DNA from: RFSX01 sp965230215
Lineage (GTDB): Bacteria; Bacteroidota; Bacteroidia; Chitinophagales; Saprospiraceae
Assembly: GCA_965230215.1 (NCBI GenBank)
Contig: CBDDKN010000002.1
Location: forward strand, 682,001 to 746,000
Length of the DNA: 64,000 nt
Reading direction: 5' to 3'
Part shown: positions 38,296-47,785 of the stretch, one piece after another
Layout: the number at the start of each line of letters is the position of its first letter
How positions within the stretch are numbered: position 1 is the first letter of the stretch
Made by a program: the position numbers and the translations under genes
The notes under the pieces: generated by a model
What the model was told of the DNA's origin: nothing
The model's database searches: none
The model's input: only the letters and a program-made list of their open reading frames with translations

Positions 38296-39060
38296 TTACT
38301 GATCGAGCCAGGATTTGAATAGAGGTGACCTTTCTGCGCTGATAACTATTTCATCTTCCACTGAAGGATTCAGTTTGATCTTTAGTCGCCCCTTGAAGTA
38401 AGGGTGGATTTCAGATATGGCGTCATAATGCACCACAAACTGTCTGTTAACTCTGAAGAAATGCCCTGGATCAAGCATTTGATCAATTTCATCTAGGGTA
38501 TTATTGACCGGTAACCTGCTGCTCTCGCTGTCGACAATAAATGTCATCTTGTCTTTGCTATAGAAATATCTGATCTTTTGAGTAGGGATCGATTTTATCT
38601 TATTTCCAATCTTACAGAGAAACCTTGACTTGTATTCCTTATTGGACTGTGCAAGCATGGTTTTAAATTCCTCAAACAATTCCGATCTATCCTCCTCTTT
38701 GTTCTGTGAAAGGCTTCTATACTTATCAAGTGCAGCACTTAAGCGATCAGCTTGTACAGGCTTAAGCAGATAATCGATACTGTTCACTTCAAAAGCCTGA
38801 ATAGCATATTTCTCATAAGCCGTTGTAAAAATAATCGGGCAAGAAAGCTTGACCTGTGCATATATATTGAAGCAAATTCCATCTGCAAGATGTATGTCAC
38901 TTAGAATTACATCTGGTTCTTCGTTGTTCTGCAACCAATCGATCGCTGAATCAACAGAATTTAATACAGCGAGAACCTGAGCGTCTGCAGCTACTGACAT
39001 CAAGGTGTTGGTCAGCTTTTCAGCAGCTAATGCTTCATCTTCAATTATTAATACACGCAT
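38296..39060 (-). CDS. LytTR-family response regulator
   Basis: A 254-residue response regulator. The receiver domain (about 1-115) has the acidic pair E7/D8, phosphoacceptor D55 (ILSDIHLAD) and SIDYLLKPVQ. The C-terminal LytTR DNA-binding domain (about 145-250) has RFLCKIGNKIKSIPTQKIRYFYS and HFFRVNRQFVVHYDAI. LytTR proteins bind short direct repeats upstream of target genes. It lies 17 bp downstream of the histidine kinase and 156 bp upstream of triple-repeat protein 1, which may be a target. Confidence 0.95.
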   Translation of the reverse strand: MRVLIIEDEALAAEKLTNTLMSVAADAQVLAVLNSVDSAIDWLQNNEEPDVILSDIHLADGICFNIYAQVKLSCPIIFTTAYEKYAIQAFEVNSIDYLLKPVQADRLSAALDKYRSLSQNKEEDRSELFEEFKTMLAQSNKEYKSRFLCKIGNKIKSIPTQKIRYFYSKDKMTFIVDSESSRLPVNNTLDEIDQMLDPGHFFRVNRQFVVHYDAISEIHPYFKGRLKIKLNPSVEDEIVISAERSPLFKSWLDQ

Positions 39061-39077
39061 ACTCTGAATTAATATTT

Positions 39078-40130
39078 CTAATCTGCGTATTCTATTTCAA
39101 TTAGAGGAAGATTTACGATAAAATCATCGTCTGTTTCTACTACCTGAGGTTTTTTCTCTGTAAAGAATTCATACCTCTTTTTGATATTTTCTATGCCGGT
39201 AGCTTTCCTCTCCCTTGGCAGATATTTCTTTTTCTGTAAATTATTTTTGACAACAAGCTTATTGCCATCATTAACTATCTCTATTGTTATAGGTCTTTCA
39301 ACTGTAGCCACATTATGCTTAATAGCATTTTCGATCAGCATTTGGACAGTCAACGGCGGTAATGCCCAGGTCTTCATCTTGGGATCTATATCAAACTTAA
39401 AGAACACACTGTCCTTGAAACGAATGGTTATGAGATAGACATAGGAGTCAATCAATTGAAGCTCCTCCTCCAAAGTCGTTAGATCAGAATATTCTGTTTT
39501 TAAAATTACCCGATAGACCTCTGCAAATTTATTGAGATAAGACTTGGAGAGCTCAAGATCCTTGTCCATCAATGATGACAAAATATTCAGGTTGTTAAAA
39601 AGAAAATGAGGGTCCAGATGGTTGCGAAGTGAAAGAAGCTGAGATCTTGTATTCTCACGTATCAAGCGCTCAGACTCTAACTCGGACTTACGCCATGCTT
39701 TTAAAAAGCGGTATCCAAAGTAGGATGAAAAAATAGGCAATATGAATGCAGCACCATAGATATTCAATAGTATCAATTGACTGATATCTGCAGGTGCATT
39801 GGTAAGTTGCTCCTTTAAAACGCGGTAAACAAAATTTATACAAAACAAGGAAAGCGCCGTTCCCGAAAACAGCTGTAGGACAAATCGAATGGCAGCATAT
39901 TGCTTCCAAGGAAGAACTTGGTTGAGGACCCAGCTAAGCAGAAAAAGAACAGCTGTTATAAGAAGTGAAGCGTATACAACCCACTGTACAAATAAAAAGC
40001 CTTCAAGCTTGGGCTCCGTAATATTTGGGGCGATAATGAAAAAAATCAAACGCGCAATAACCAAGCCTGTCATGGCTAAAGCCACTGGAAAAAGATAGTG
40101 CCTGCGCAGATTAGATAGTATCGACTTCAT
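39078..40130 (-). CDS. LytS-type sensor histidine kinase (membrane)
   Basis: A 350-residue histidine kinase. The N-terminal half has four hydrophobic helices (about 14-34, 47-69, 82-102, 117-140) and no large sensory domain. The PF06580-type phosphotransfer motif follows, with H175 in HLDPHFLFNNLNIL. The ATPase domain has the N-box MLIENAIKHN and a short, divergent glycine-rich region (RERKATGIENIKKRYEF). The lack of its own ligand domain is notable beside two exported repeat proteins, which could provide one. It is 29 bp downstream of triple-repeat protein 2 and immediately upstream of the regulator. Confidence 0.94.
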   Translation of the reverse strand: MKSILSNLRRHYLFPVALAMTGLVIARLIFFIIAPNITEPKLEGFLFVQWVVYASLLITAVLFLLSWVLNQVLPWKQYAAIRFVLQLFSGTALSLFCINFVYRVLKEQLTNAPADISQLILLNIYGAAFILPIFSSYFGYRFLKAWRKSELESERLIRENTRSQLLSLRNHLDPHFLFNNLNILSSLMDKDLELSKSYLNKFAEVYRVILKTEYSDLTTLEEELQLIDSYVYLITIRFKDSVFFKFDIDPKMKTWALPPLTVQMLIENAIKHNVATVERPITIEIVNDGNKLVVKNNLQKKKYLPRERKATGIENIKKRYEFFTEKKPQVVETDDDFIVNLPLIEIEYAD

Positions 40131-40159
40131 AGATCAGCTTTGGCCGATCGAGACAAATT

Positions 40160-41386
40160 TTATTTAATATTTATCTCAATAATGTCAGACCAAGGTAAAT
40201 GTGTTGGTTTCTTTTCTGACTTAACGAATAACAAAATGCCATCATTATTACCAGACACATCCTGTCTGTCACCTAGCAATAGTTGTTTTCCGTTTTTCAG
40301 ATATATGATCGAATAACTTTTATTCTTTGGATATATTGTTTTGACATTTCTGAATGGAATTTGGTATTTGACATAATCATCATCTCCATCAATCAGTTCT
40401 ATTTCCCATTTTTCATCGATATCAAATACTATCAAACCGTTATGGTTGTCCTCAGTATACGTTCTGATGTGCGCATTGATACCCATGGGCTCGTCGAAAT
40501 CATTATAGGATGGACCTTTGACATACTTGTCATCGATAAATGTCAACTTTTTAAATTCCTTCCATGACAATTCAATTCGACCTATGTCATGATTATAGAT
40601 AGCGATACCTCGATTTCCTGAATTGACATCATTTGTACCCTTCAAGAAGAACTCACGGCCAGATTTCAAGCCAACCATAGATCCTTCTTCGTGTCTCTTA
40701 ATACTGCGGATATTGGCAAATTCTATTTCCTGTTCGCCATGGTTTGAGAAGCCATCCAGAACATCATAGCCTGCTCTCTCATCCAAATCCCATTTGATAA
40801 AGCCTTCAAGTTCACCTTTTCTGTAAGTCTCCACTCGCGCATACAACAGATCGCCATAAGGTGGCTTGATGACAGCCGGAGCCTGAGAGAATTCAATGCT
40901 CTTGATCTTATTCCAGTTGATTTTCAGAAGGCCCAACTCAAAATCGTGAAGATATATGGCGGTACCCACATCATTGGATCCACCCTCTAACTTAAGAATT
41001 ACGCCGTTCTTCAGTTCAAGATCAAGCTTCGATCCTGACTTAGGATAGATTGCTTTTATATCACCAAAAAAACAGGCAAATGTATGGGCTGATTCACGGT
41101 ATTTATCTTCCCAGATACTGCTGATATCCCAGGAGAAGTCCTTCCAAAGACTCTTGTTTTGCTCTTCTTTCTCGAATCGCGAATGCTTGTCATTAATCTT
41201 TACAGAATTGAATACATCATGCCAAGCCAGTTCCTCTTTTCCCCATCGCATAAAGCCAGTATAGCGTTCGTTGGAAACCGTGGTTACTGTGCCATATATG
41301 TATTCATCAGATCTCTGAGCATTCACCTGATCTGCAAAGATCTGAGAAGATGAAACTACCAGTAAGAATGCGAATAACTTGTACAC
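40160..41386 (-). CDS. Secreted triple-repeat protein 2 (unknown family)
   Basis: The full-length paralogue of triple-repeat protein 1 (408 residues). A signal peptide ending near NAQ at 22-24 is followed by the same three modules: YGTVTTVSNERYTGFMRWGK, then LYARVETYRKGELEGFIKWD with LDERAGYDVL, then a third with GLIVFDIDEKWEIELIDG. The NDV/NRGI-type loops are conserved (GGSNDVGT, GTNDVNSGNRGIAI, DVSGNNDGILLF). Translation probably starts at GTG (41386). It is the first gene of the block that runs into the kinase and regulator. Function unknown; it may be a ligand-binding input to the kinase or its main target. Confidence 0.65.
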   Translation of the reverse strand: MYKLFAFLLVVSSSQIFADQVNAQRSDEYIYGTVTTVSNERYTGFMRWGKEELAWHDVFNSVKINDKHSRFEKEEQNKSLWKDFSWDISSIWEDKYRESAHTFACFFGDIKAIYPKSGSKLDLELKNGVILKLEGGSNDVGTAIYLHDFELGLLKINWNKIKSIEFSQAPAVIKPPYGDLLYARVETYRKGELEGFIKWDLDERAGYDVLDGFSNHGEQEIEFANIRSIKRHEEGSMVGLKSGREFFLKGTNDVNSGNRGIAIYNHDIGRIELSWKEFKKLTFIDDKYVKGPSYNDFDEPMGINAHIRTYTEDNHNGLIVFDIDEKWEIELIDGDDDYVKYQIPFRNVKTIYPKNKSYSIIYLKNGKQLLLGDRQDVSGNNDGILLFVKSEKKPTHLPWSDIIEINIK

Positions 41387-41653
41387 TTTAAAACAGATTT
41401 TCTACTATTATTTGAACACTAAATTGAATACAAAATAACCCATATACAATAATAAACCGATGAAAAGGGATAATCTTATTCTCAATTGGGTCAAATAGGC
41501 AATGAAAAACACCCTTTGTCTGCCTGAAACAGAAAACAAAAGCCTAAAAAACTCTTGACCAACCGAATATGTAGTGCATCCGTCATTATCGGTTTATTCC
41601 CTGCGCCGCAGACAGCTTAGTATAACTTTTGAGTAAATAACAATAAAACGGAG

Positions 41654-42223
41654 ATGAAAACTACCTGGAACTTACTGTTTGTCCTGTTATTAGGCACTGG
41701 TTTATTTGGGCAGGCCGGTATAGAATTCAAGGCAGGCCTCAGTCAGGCTAAGAATGCTGATATCAATATAACACCAGACGGTACGCAACATAATGGCTAT
41801 TACATCGGTGCAGACGCTATCTTGAATGAAGGCAATATGTACTTGATGTTAGGGGCCCAATACCATGATATGGCTTTCATAGCCAATAATTCTTCAAGTT
41901 ATTTTTCACATGAGACATCCATGAACTGGATCAAAATCAGAACAGGTCTTGGATTTAACATTGTCAACTTTTCCAAAAATATTCAACTGACAGCACGACT
42001 GCTTGGCAGTCTGAATGTCATTAGCAGTTATCCTGAAGACATGTTGGACATTCCCTACAATCAATTTAATTCGGGCACAGCCGGGGTAGTTCTCGGTGCA
42101 GGACTTCAAATTTCACAATTGGGAGTCGGATTTGAATATGAGAAGGGTTATTTCAATGCCGTAAACATGATGGATGGAACCAACTTTGATTTTATGAGCG
42201 TCTATCTCGCTTTTAGAATATAA
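41654..42223 (+). CDS. Small outer-membrane beta-barrel protein
   Basis: A 189-residue exported protein with a signal peptide (MKTTWNLLFVLLLGTGLFGQ). It then has alternating strands consistent with an eight-stranded barrel (GYYIGADAILNEGNMYLMLG, WIKIRTGLGFNIV, GVGFEYEKGYFNAV), ending in YLAFRI. It resembles porin-like small barrels of Bacteroidota. No function can be assigned. It is divergent from triple-repeat protein 2 and ends 6 bp from the mtaB stop. Confidence 0.65.
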   Translation: MKTTWNLLFVLLLGTGLFGQAGIEFKAGLSQAKNADINITPDGTQHNGYYIGADAILNEGNMYLMLGAQYHDMAFIANNSSSYFSHETSMNWIKIRTGLGFNIVNFSKNIQLTARLLGSLNVISSYPEDMLDIPYNQFNSGTAGVVLGAGLQISQLGVGFEYEKGYFNAVNMMDGTNFDFMSVYLAFRI

Positions 42224-42229
42224 ACCAAG

Positions 42230-43576
42230 TTAGGCTTTTATGGCTTCGCTGATTTGAGCAGATATATTTCCTTCAGCATTAAATGACGCCAGCACAACAG
42301 GAACAATCGAATTCGCCAGATCATTTTCAACAGGCAATTGCACTTTGATATAATTATCGGTGAACCCTTCTATGAAACCATCCTGCTCTTTTGATTCCAT
42401 TAAAGCAGGTCTTTCATCTCCAATAAACTGTGTGTAAAAGAATCTTTTCTTCTTCTCGGAAAGTGTTCTCAACATTTTGTTGCGCTCACGTCTGACACCA
42501 ACATCAACACGTCCAGGCATGTGGGCCGCATCTGTATTGGCTCGCTCAGAATATGTGAATACATGCAGATAAGATATGTCGAGTTCGTTTAAAAAGTTAT
42601 ACGTCTCAAGAAAGTGCTCTTCTGCCTCACCCGGAAAACCTACTATGACATCAACTCCGATACAAGCATGCGGCATGTACTTTTTGATCAACTCAACACG
42701 CTCAGTGTAGAGTTCGCGTTTGTACCTTCTTCGCATCAGCTTCAACATTTCATTGCTACCACTCTGAAGCGGCATATGAAAATGAGGCATAAACCTGTTG
42801 GATTGCGCCACGAAACTTATAATCTCTTCATTGCACAGGTTGGGTTCTATTGAAGAAATTCTGAACCGCTCAATTGATTCAACTTGATCAAGCGCCTGTA
42901 TCAAATCAATAAACATGGCTTGCTTCTTAGGCTTAAGGCCCTCTATGACCTCAGTACCATTGCCGAAGTCCCCAATATTGACTCCTGTAAGGACGATCTC
43001 TTTTACGCCTGATGCACCGATTTTCTCCGCATTGGCAACCACATTTTCGATCGTGTCGCTACGGCTTTTGCCTCTGGCAAGCGGAATTGTGCAAAATGAA
43101 CACTTATAGTCACAGCCATCTTGCACCTTCAGGAATGAACGGGTTCTATCTCCAAATGAAAATGCATCCACGAATGAATTGACCTGCTTTATCTCTCCGG
43201 CCATTACCTTCCCTACACCATCAAATTCACCAAGATGAGCAATGTGCTCAAGGATATTAAATTTTTCTGCTGCACCCAAAACAAGATCTACACCTTCGAT
43301 TTCTGAAATTTCTTTGGGTTTAAGCTGAGCATAACAGCCGATGACAACAAAACTGGCATTTGGATTATGCTTGCGCGCCCGACGTACTTCATATCTGCAT
43401 TTTCTGTCTGCAAATTCCGTAACAGAACAGGTATTAAGAATATAGATATCAGAAGGAGAATTGAAATCTACAACACCATAACCAGCATCTTCAAACTGCC
43501 TTCTAATAGAAGAAGTCTCAGAAAAATTGAGTTTACAACCCAATGTATGAAATGCTACTGTGCGTGGTGTTGCCAT
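42230..43576 (-). CDS. mtaB: tRNA (t6A37-C2) methylthiotransferase MtaB
   Basis: MtaB converts t6A at tRNA position 37 to ms2t6A. The 448-residue protein has the three N-terminal cluster cysteines (C14, C50, C81) and the radical SAM triad (C155, C159, C162 in DGCDYKCSFCTIP). FRISSIEPN is conserved, and the TRAM domain is at the C-terminus. THTLGCKLN-like wording near the N-terminus distinguishes it from MiaB. The start overlaps a -7 box listed separately. Confidence 0.93.
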   Translation of the reverse strand: MATPRTVAFHTLGCKLNFSETSSIRRQFEDAGYGVVDFNSPSDIYILNTCSVTEFADRKCRYEVRRARKHNPNASFVVIGCYAQLKPKEISEIEGVDLVLGAAEKFNILEHIAHLGEFDGVGKVMAGEIKQVNSFVDAFSFGDRTRSFLKVQDGCDYKCSFCTIPLARGKSRSDTIENVVANAEKIGASGVKEIVLTGVNIGDFGNGTEVIEGLKPKKQAMFIDLIQALDQVESIERFRISSIEPNLCNEEIISFVAQSNRFMPHFHMPLQSGSNEMLKLMRRRYKRELYTERVELIKKYMPHACIGVDVIVGFPGEAEEHFLETYNFLNELDISYLHVFTYSERANTDAAHMPGRVDVGVRRERNKMLRTLSEKKKRFFYTQFIGDERPALMESKEQDGFIEGFTDNYIKVQLPVENDLANSIVPVVLASFNAEGNISAQISEAIKA

Positions 43577-43583
43577 AGGAGTG

Positions 43584-43591
43584 CAAATGTA
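43584..43591 (-). promoter_or_regulatory. Putative -7 box for mtaB
   Basis: On the minus strand TACATTTG matches TAnnTTTG and ends 8 bp before the ATG at 43576, so the transcript would have almost no leader. Confidence 0.35.
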
Positions 43592-43623
43592 TGGCTATCT
43601 GGGAATTATCTCAAGTCAATATA

Positions 43624-44421
43624 CTACCAGCCATCTCCATCCAGAATATCACCCAGGCCTCCTAGAATGCTTCCTTCACCTTTGGACTTACCGAAATAGC
43701 CCTTGCTATGAGTTAGAATACGATCCGATAGTCTGCTGATCGGTAATGTCTGTATCCACACGCGTCCCGGACCAATCAAGCTAGCAAAGAATAGCCCTTC
43801 GCCACCAAAAATAGTATTCTTGATTCCCCCCACAAATGTGATGTCATAATCGACATCCTTTGTAAATCCTACCAGGCATCCTGTATCCACCCGCAGCTCT
43901 TCTCCAGGTTTAAGTTCTCTGGTCGCAATATATCCACCAGCATGCATGAATGCCATACCATCGCCTTCAATTTTCTGCATGATAAATCCTTCTCCTCCGA
44001 AAAAACCACGGCCCAATCGCTTAGAAAACTCAATACCCACTGAGGTTCCTTTGGCCGCACAAAGGAAAGAATCCTTCTGACATATGATCTTTCCATCATA
44101 TTCGGTGAGATCAATAGGAATAATTTTTCCCGGAAAGGGTGCAGCAAAAGATATTTTAGCCTTCCCCATCCCATGATGGGTAAAGCTGGTCATAAATAAT
44201 TTCTCACCGGTTAAGACCCGCTTTCCTGCACCAAGGATCTTCCCCCATAAACCATCATCTTGTCCACTCCCGTCTCCAAAAATGGTTTTCATTTCTATAT
44301 CCTCATCCATCATAAGAAAGCTTCCAGGTTCAGCGATGACAGTTTCCTGTGGATCAAGTTCAATCTCAACAAACTGCATCTCCTCTCCGTAAATATTGTA
44401 GTCAATTTCATGTGAAGTCAT
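43624..44421 (-). CDS. AIM24/TIGR00266 family protein
   Basis: A 265-residue cytoplasmic protein of the TIGR00266/AIM24 family, found in bacteria and mitochondria and built of repeated beta-barrel-like units. Characteristic pieces are ETVIAEPGSFLMMDEDIEM, GKIIPIDL, GGEGFIMQKIEGDG and GFTKDVDYDITFVGG. The C-terminal Gly-rich tail (GSILGGLGDILDGDGW) is typical of the bacterial proteins. The biochemical role is unknown. ATG at 44421 is preferred to a TTG 18 bp upstream. Confidence 0.88.
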   Translation of the reverse strand: MTSHEIDYNIYGEEMQFVEIELDPQETVIAEPGSFLMMDEDIEMKTIFGDGSGQDDGLWGKILGAGKRVLTGEKLFMTSFTHHGMGKAKISFAAPFPGKIIPIDLTEYDGKIICQKDSFLCAAKGTSVGIEFSKRLGRGFFGGEGFIMQKIEGDGMAFMHAGGYIATRELKPGEELRVDTGCLVGFTKDVDYDITFVGGIKNTIFGGEGLFFASLIGPGRVWIQTLPISRLSDRILTHSKGYFGKSKGEGSILGGLGDILDGDGW

Positions 44422-44511
44422 GTGCTTATCTTTTTTCAATTAATTTAGGTATAATTCCTATGGCTGATTTAATTAGTCGACCAAGCATAACAATTATTTA
44501 GATAGAAATTA

Positions 44512-45231
44512 ATGAAGAAATTTAATTCCCTCAGCTTTACGCTCCTTTTTGTGTTTATCGCGTATTCTTCACATTCACAGCAAAGTGCTCAGGAGTTGTT
44601 AGAATGTGCATGCAGCTATCATGATCCTGAAGCGGTAATTTTCAAAAAAGGAGTACACCTGGTTTTGGAGGAGCCGCGTGAAGGACAAGCCCCAAGAATG
44701 ACCACACTCGACTTCCTTCCCAATAAATCTATATACCACATTAAGCAAGAAAAAGACGGCAATACTATCGAATATAACTTTAGTGGTGACAAGCTTGAAA
44801 TACTGCTCAACGGAAGTTCTGCTTTCAGTCAAAGCGAGCAGAAAAAATATAGGCTAACTCAAGCGCGGGCAGAGCTTTTGAAAAATTACTATTATTACTT
44901 ATGGTATCTGCCATGCAATCTTATTGATGATAAAGACAAATTAAAAGAGACGGTAAAAACAGTTAGATTCGATAAAAGAGACTTATTGGAACTTCAGATA
45001 TCGTATCCGGAAGCTGATGATTGGTACTTCTATTTTGACCCAGCATCATGCGCATTATCTGGTTACAAATTCCACAAGCCGAATTCTGATGGTGAATACA
45101 TATATCTGAAGGGAGAGAAAAGATCAGGAAAGCTCAGGATTCCAGCCGAACGTCATTGGTTTGATAATCATGATGATCAATTCCTTGCAACGGATAAATT
45201 AATTGAAGTAGCTAAATATAAAAAGCCGTGA
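44512..45231 (+). CDS. Exported protein, DUF6503/LolA-like
   Basis: The 239-residue protein has a signal peptide (MKKFNSLSFTLLFVFIAYSSHSQ). The rest reads as an antiparallel beta sheet with KGVHLVLEEPREGQAP, DGNTIEYNFSGDKLEIL, LLKNYYYYLWYLPCNLID and DDWYFYFDPASC. This resembles the DUF6503 family, whose fold is LolA-like; the match is by pattern only. The stop codon lies within the terminator stem at 45222-45258. No functional context is evident. Confidence 0.5.
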   Translation: MKKFNSLSFTLLFVFIAYSSHSQQSAQELLECACSYHDPEAVIFKKGVHLVLEEPREGQAPRMTTLDFLPNKSIYHIKQEKDGNTIEYNFSGDKLEILLNGSSAFSQSEQKKYRLTQARAELLKNYYYYLWYLPCNLIDDKDKLKETVKTVRFDKRDLLELQISYPEADDWYFYFDPASCALSGYKFHKPNSDGEYIYLKGEKRSGKLRIPAERHWFDNHDDQFLATDKLIEVAKYKKP

Positions 45232-45258
45232 CATCATTCGACATCACGGCTTTCGTAT
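45222..45258. terminator. Bidirectional terminator between the DUF6503-like gene and atpG
   Basis: A perfect 10-bp stem AAAGCCGTGA/TCACGGCTTT (45222-45231 with 45244-45253) encloses a 12-base loop. The left arm is preceded by A residues, so the minus-strand copy, downstream of atpG, has a good T run. The stop codon of the rightward gene is inside the stem. Confidence 0.8.
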
Positions 45259-45278
45259 AATCTTTTATTTCTGCTGTA

Positions 45279-46175
45279 CTAGCCTTCCAGTGCAGCGGCA
45301 CCACCAACGATCTCAAGGATCTCATTGGTAATCGCTTCCTGTCTGGCTTTATTGTAAGTGATCTTAAGATCTTTCAATAGCTCATTCGCATTCTCGGTCG
45401 CTTTATCCATTGCCGTCATTCTAGCACCATGTTCACCTGCATTCATATCCAGAACGAACTTATGGAAAGTCGTCTGAAGAATACTTGGAATCAATCTTTC
45501 AAGCAACTCTTCTTTAGATGGTTCAAATATATAATCTGCGCGCATCTGCTTGTCATTGCTATCAGAAGACTTATCAAGCTTTTTGACAGGTAAAAACTGA
45601 GCTGCCATCGGAATCTGAACTGCTGCATTCTTGAATTGAGAATAAACCACAAAAATACGGTCATACTCTTCTTTCATAAATGAATCCATCAGCTGCTGAG
45701 AAAAAACGGCTAGATTGTCATAGCTGAGATCATTGGCCAATTCTACATTATCTCTGATAAGATTACAGCCATCGATTCTCTTCTTTAGAAAATCATATCC
45801 TTTCTTTCCAATGAAATGCACATCGATATTACCTGATTCTCTAAGCTCAGGATATTTTGAAATCAACTTGATGGTCTCTTTGCCTATGTTTGCGTTGAAA
45901 GCACCTGCCAAACCTCTGTTCGAAGTAACAACAACAACAGCCATTTTATTTACTGTTCTGTCTTTCGCATAAGTAGAGCTAGCATCTCCATCAAGATTGC
46001 TCAGAATGTTGACCATCATCTTGTTAAGACGATCAGCATACGGGCGCATCTCAGTGATAGCTTGCTGTGCTTTTCTGAGTTTGGCAGCAGATACCATCTT
46101 CATCGCCTTTGTAATCTGCTGAGTTGAGATTACCGAGGCAATACGTTCTCTGGTTTCTTTTAATTGACCTGACAT
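45279..46175 (-). CDS. atpG: F1Fo ATP synthase subunit gamma
   Basis: The central stalk subunit, 298 residues. It begins with the typical MSGQLKETRERIASVISTQQ followed by ITKAMKMVSAAKLRKAQ. The C-terminus is also diagnostic (GARMTAMDKATENANELL and NKARQEAITNEILEIVGGAA). It is the last gene of the operon, followed by a terminator. No atpD or atpC follows; in Bacteroidota these lie elsewhere. Confidence 0.97.
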   Translation of the reverse strand: MSGQLKETRERIASVISTQQITKAMKMVSAAKLRKAQQAITEMRPYADRLNKMMVNILSNLDGDASSTYAKDRTVNKMAVVVVTSNRGLAGAFNANIGKETIKLISKYPELRESGNIDVHFIGKKGYDFLKKRIDGCNLIRDNVELANDLSYDNLAVFSQQLMDSFMKEEYDRIFVVYSQFKNAAVQIPMAAQFLPVKKLDKSSDSNDKQMRADYIFEPSKEELLERLIPSILQTTFHKFVLDMNAGEHGARMTAMDKATENANELLKDLKITYNKARQEAITNEILEIVGGAAALEG

Positions 46176-46190
46176 TCAGATAATTTAATC

Positions 46191-47774
46191 TTATGAATAT
46201 TGTTTAGCGATATCAGCTGCAACCGCTTTCACAGCTTCTATTGCGTCATCTTCCAATTTACCTTTTCTGAAAGATTCCAATGCTTCTGGGTGCTTTTGCT
46301 CAAGGCTCGCTAGAAACTGAGACTCAAACTCTTTCACTTTATCCACAGGAATATCTTTCAAAAGACCATTTGTTCCAAGGTAGATAATGGCAACTTGCTT
46401 CTCTACAGGTACAGGAGAATACTGTCCCTGCTTCAAAACCTCCACGTTTCTCTTACCTTTATCAAGTACCGCCATTGTAGCAGCATCAAGGTCAGAACCA
46501 AACTTAGAGAAAGCCTCTAGCTCTCTGTACTGTGCCTGGTCTAGTTTCAATGTACCGGCAACTTTCTTCATTGATTTAATCTGAGCAGAACCACCTACCC
46601 TAGATACAGAGATACCCACGTTGATCGCTGGTCTGATACCTGCGTTAAATAGGTTTGACTCCAAGAAAATCTGTCCGTCAGTAATTGAAATTACGTTTGT
46701 CGGAATATATGCAGAAACGTCACCCGCTTGTGTTTCAATAATTGGAAGTGCAGTCAATGAACCTCCACCTTTTACAAGGCCAGCATTCTTAAGGCTGTCA
46801 GGCAGGTCATTCATCTGCTGAGCGATTTCATCGTTGTCGATAACTTTCGCAGCTCTCTCCAATAGTCTTGAGTGAAGGTAGAATACATCACCTGGATATG
46901 CCTCACGACCCGGAGGTCTTCTAAGTAGTAGTGATACCTCACGGTATGCTACTGCCTGCTTGGACAAATCATCATAAATAATCAAAGCTGGTCTTCCTGT
47001 ATCTCTGAAGAACTCTCCAATTGCAGCACCAGAGAATGGCGCGTAGAACTGAAGCGGTGCAGGATCAGATGCAGAAGCCGCTACGATCGTAGTATACGCC
47101 ATTGCGCCTGCCTCTTCCAATACCTTAGCAACCTGAGCTACTGTTGAAGCTTTCTGTCCGGAAGCAACATAAATACAGTATACAGGCTCACCTCTGTCAT
47201 AGAATTCTTTCTGATTGATGATTGTATCAATAGCGATCGCTGTTTTACCAGTCTGTCTGTCACCAATGATCAACTCTCTTTGTCCACGGCCAATAGGAAT
47301 CATCGCATCGATTGCCTTGATACCTGTTTGAAGTGGTTCGTTTACCGGTTGACGATAGATAACACCTGGTGCCTTTCTTTCAATAGGCATGTCATACAAA
47401 TCACCAGAAATAGGACCTTTACCATCGATAGGTTCACCAAGAGGATTCACAACCCTGCCAACGAAACCTTCGCCAACATTGATTGATGCAATCTTTCCTG
47501 TTCTTCTAACAGTTGAACCTTCTTTAATGCCATCACCACTACCCATCAATACAACACCAACATTATCTTCTTCAAGGTTCAAAACGATGGCTTCAACGCC
47601 ATTTTCGAATTCAACGAGCTCACCTGATTTTGTTTTTGTGAGACCATATACACGTGCGATTCCATCACCAACTTGAAGTACTGTACCAATTTCCTCAAGG
47701 TCAGTTTCTGATTTGAATCCTGACAATTGTTGTTTGAGTATCGCAGATATTTCTTCAGGTTTAACCCCAGCCAT
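46191..47774 (-). CDS. atpA: F1Fo ATP synthase subunit alpha
   Basis: The regulatory, non-catalytic nucleotide-binding subunit, 527 residues. The P-loop is GDRQTGKTAIA, followed by ALIIYDDLSKQAVAYR and VGGSAQIKSMKKVAGTLK. It has the alpha-type Gln in the P-loop. It lies between atpH and atpG with gaps of 11 and 15 bp. Confidence 0.98.
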   Translation of the reverse strand: MAGVKPEEISAILKQQLSGFKSETDLEEIGTVLQVGDGIARVYGLTKTKSGELVEFENGVEAIVLNLEEDNVGVVLMGSGDGIKEGSTVRRTGKIASINVGEGFVGRVVNPLGEPIDGKGPISGDLYDMPIERKAPGVIYRQPVNEPLQTGIKAIDAMIPIGRGQRELIIGDRQTGKTAIAIDTIINQKEFYDRGEPVYCIYVASGQKASTVAQVAKVLEEAGAMAYTTIVAASASDPAPLQFYAPFSGAAIGEFFRDTGRPALIIYDDLSKQAVAYREVSLLLRRPPGREAYPGDVFYLHSRLLERAAKVIDNDEIAQQMNDLPDSLKNAGLVKGGGSLTALPIIETQAGDVSAYIPTNVISITDGQIFLESNLFNAGIRPAINVGISVSRVGGSAQIKSMKKVAGTLKLDQAQYRELEAFSKFGSDLDAATMAVLDKGKRNVEVLKQGQYSPVPVEKQVAIIYLGTNGLLKDIPVDKVKEFESQFLASLEQKHPEALESFRKGKLEDDAIEAVKAVAADIAKQYS

Positions 47775-47785
47775 ATCAATTTAAT

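Noticed and set aside
44599..44832. Antisense frames within the DUF6503-like gene
   Set aside because: They are shadows of the better supported rightward gene that has a signal peptide.
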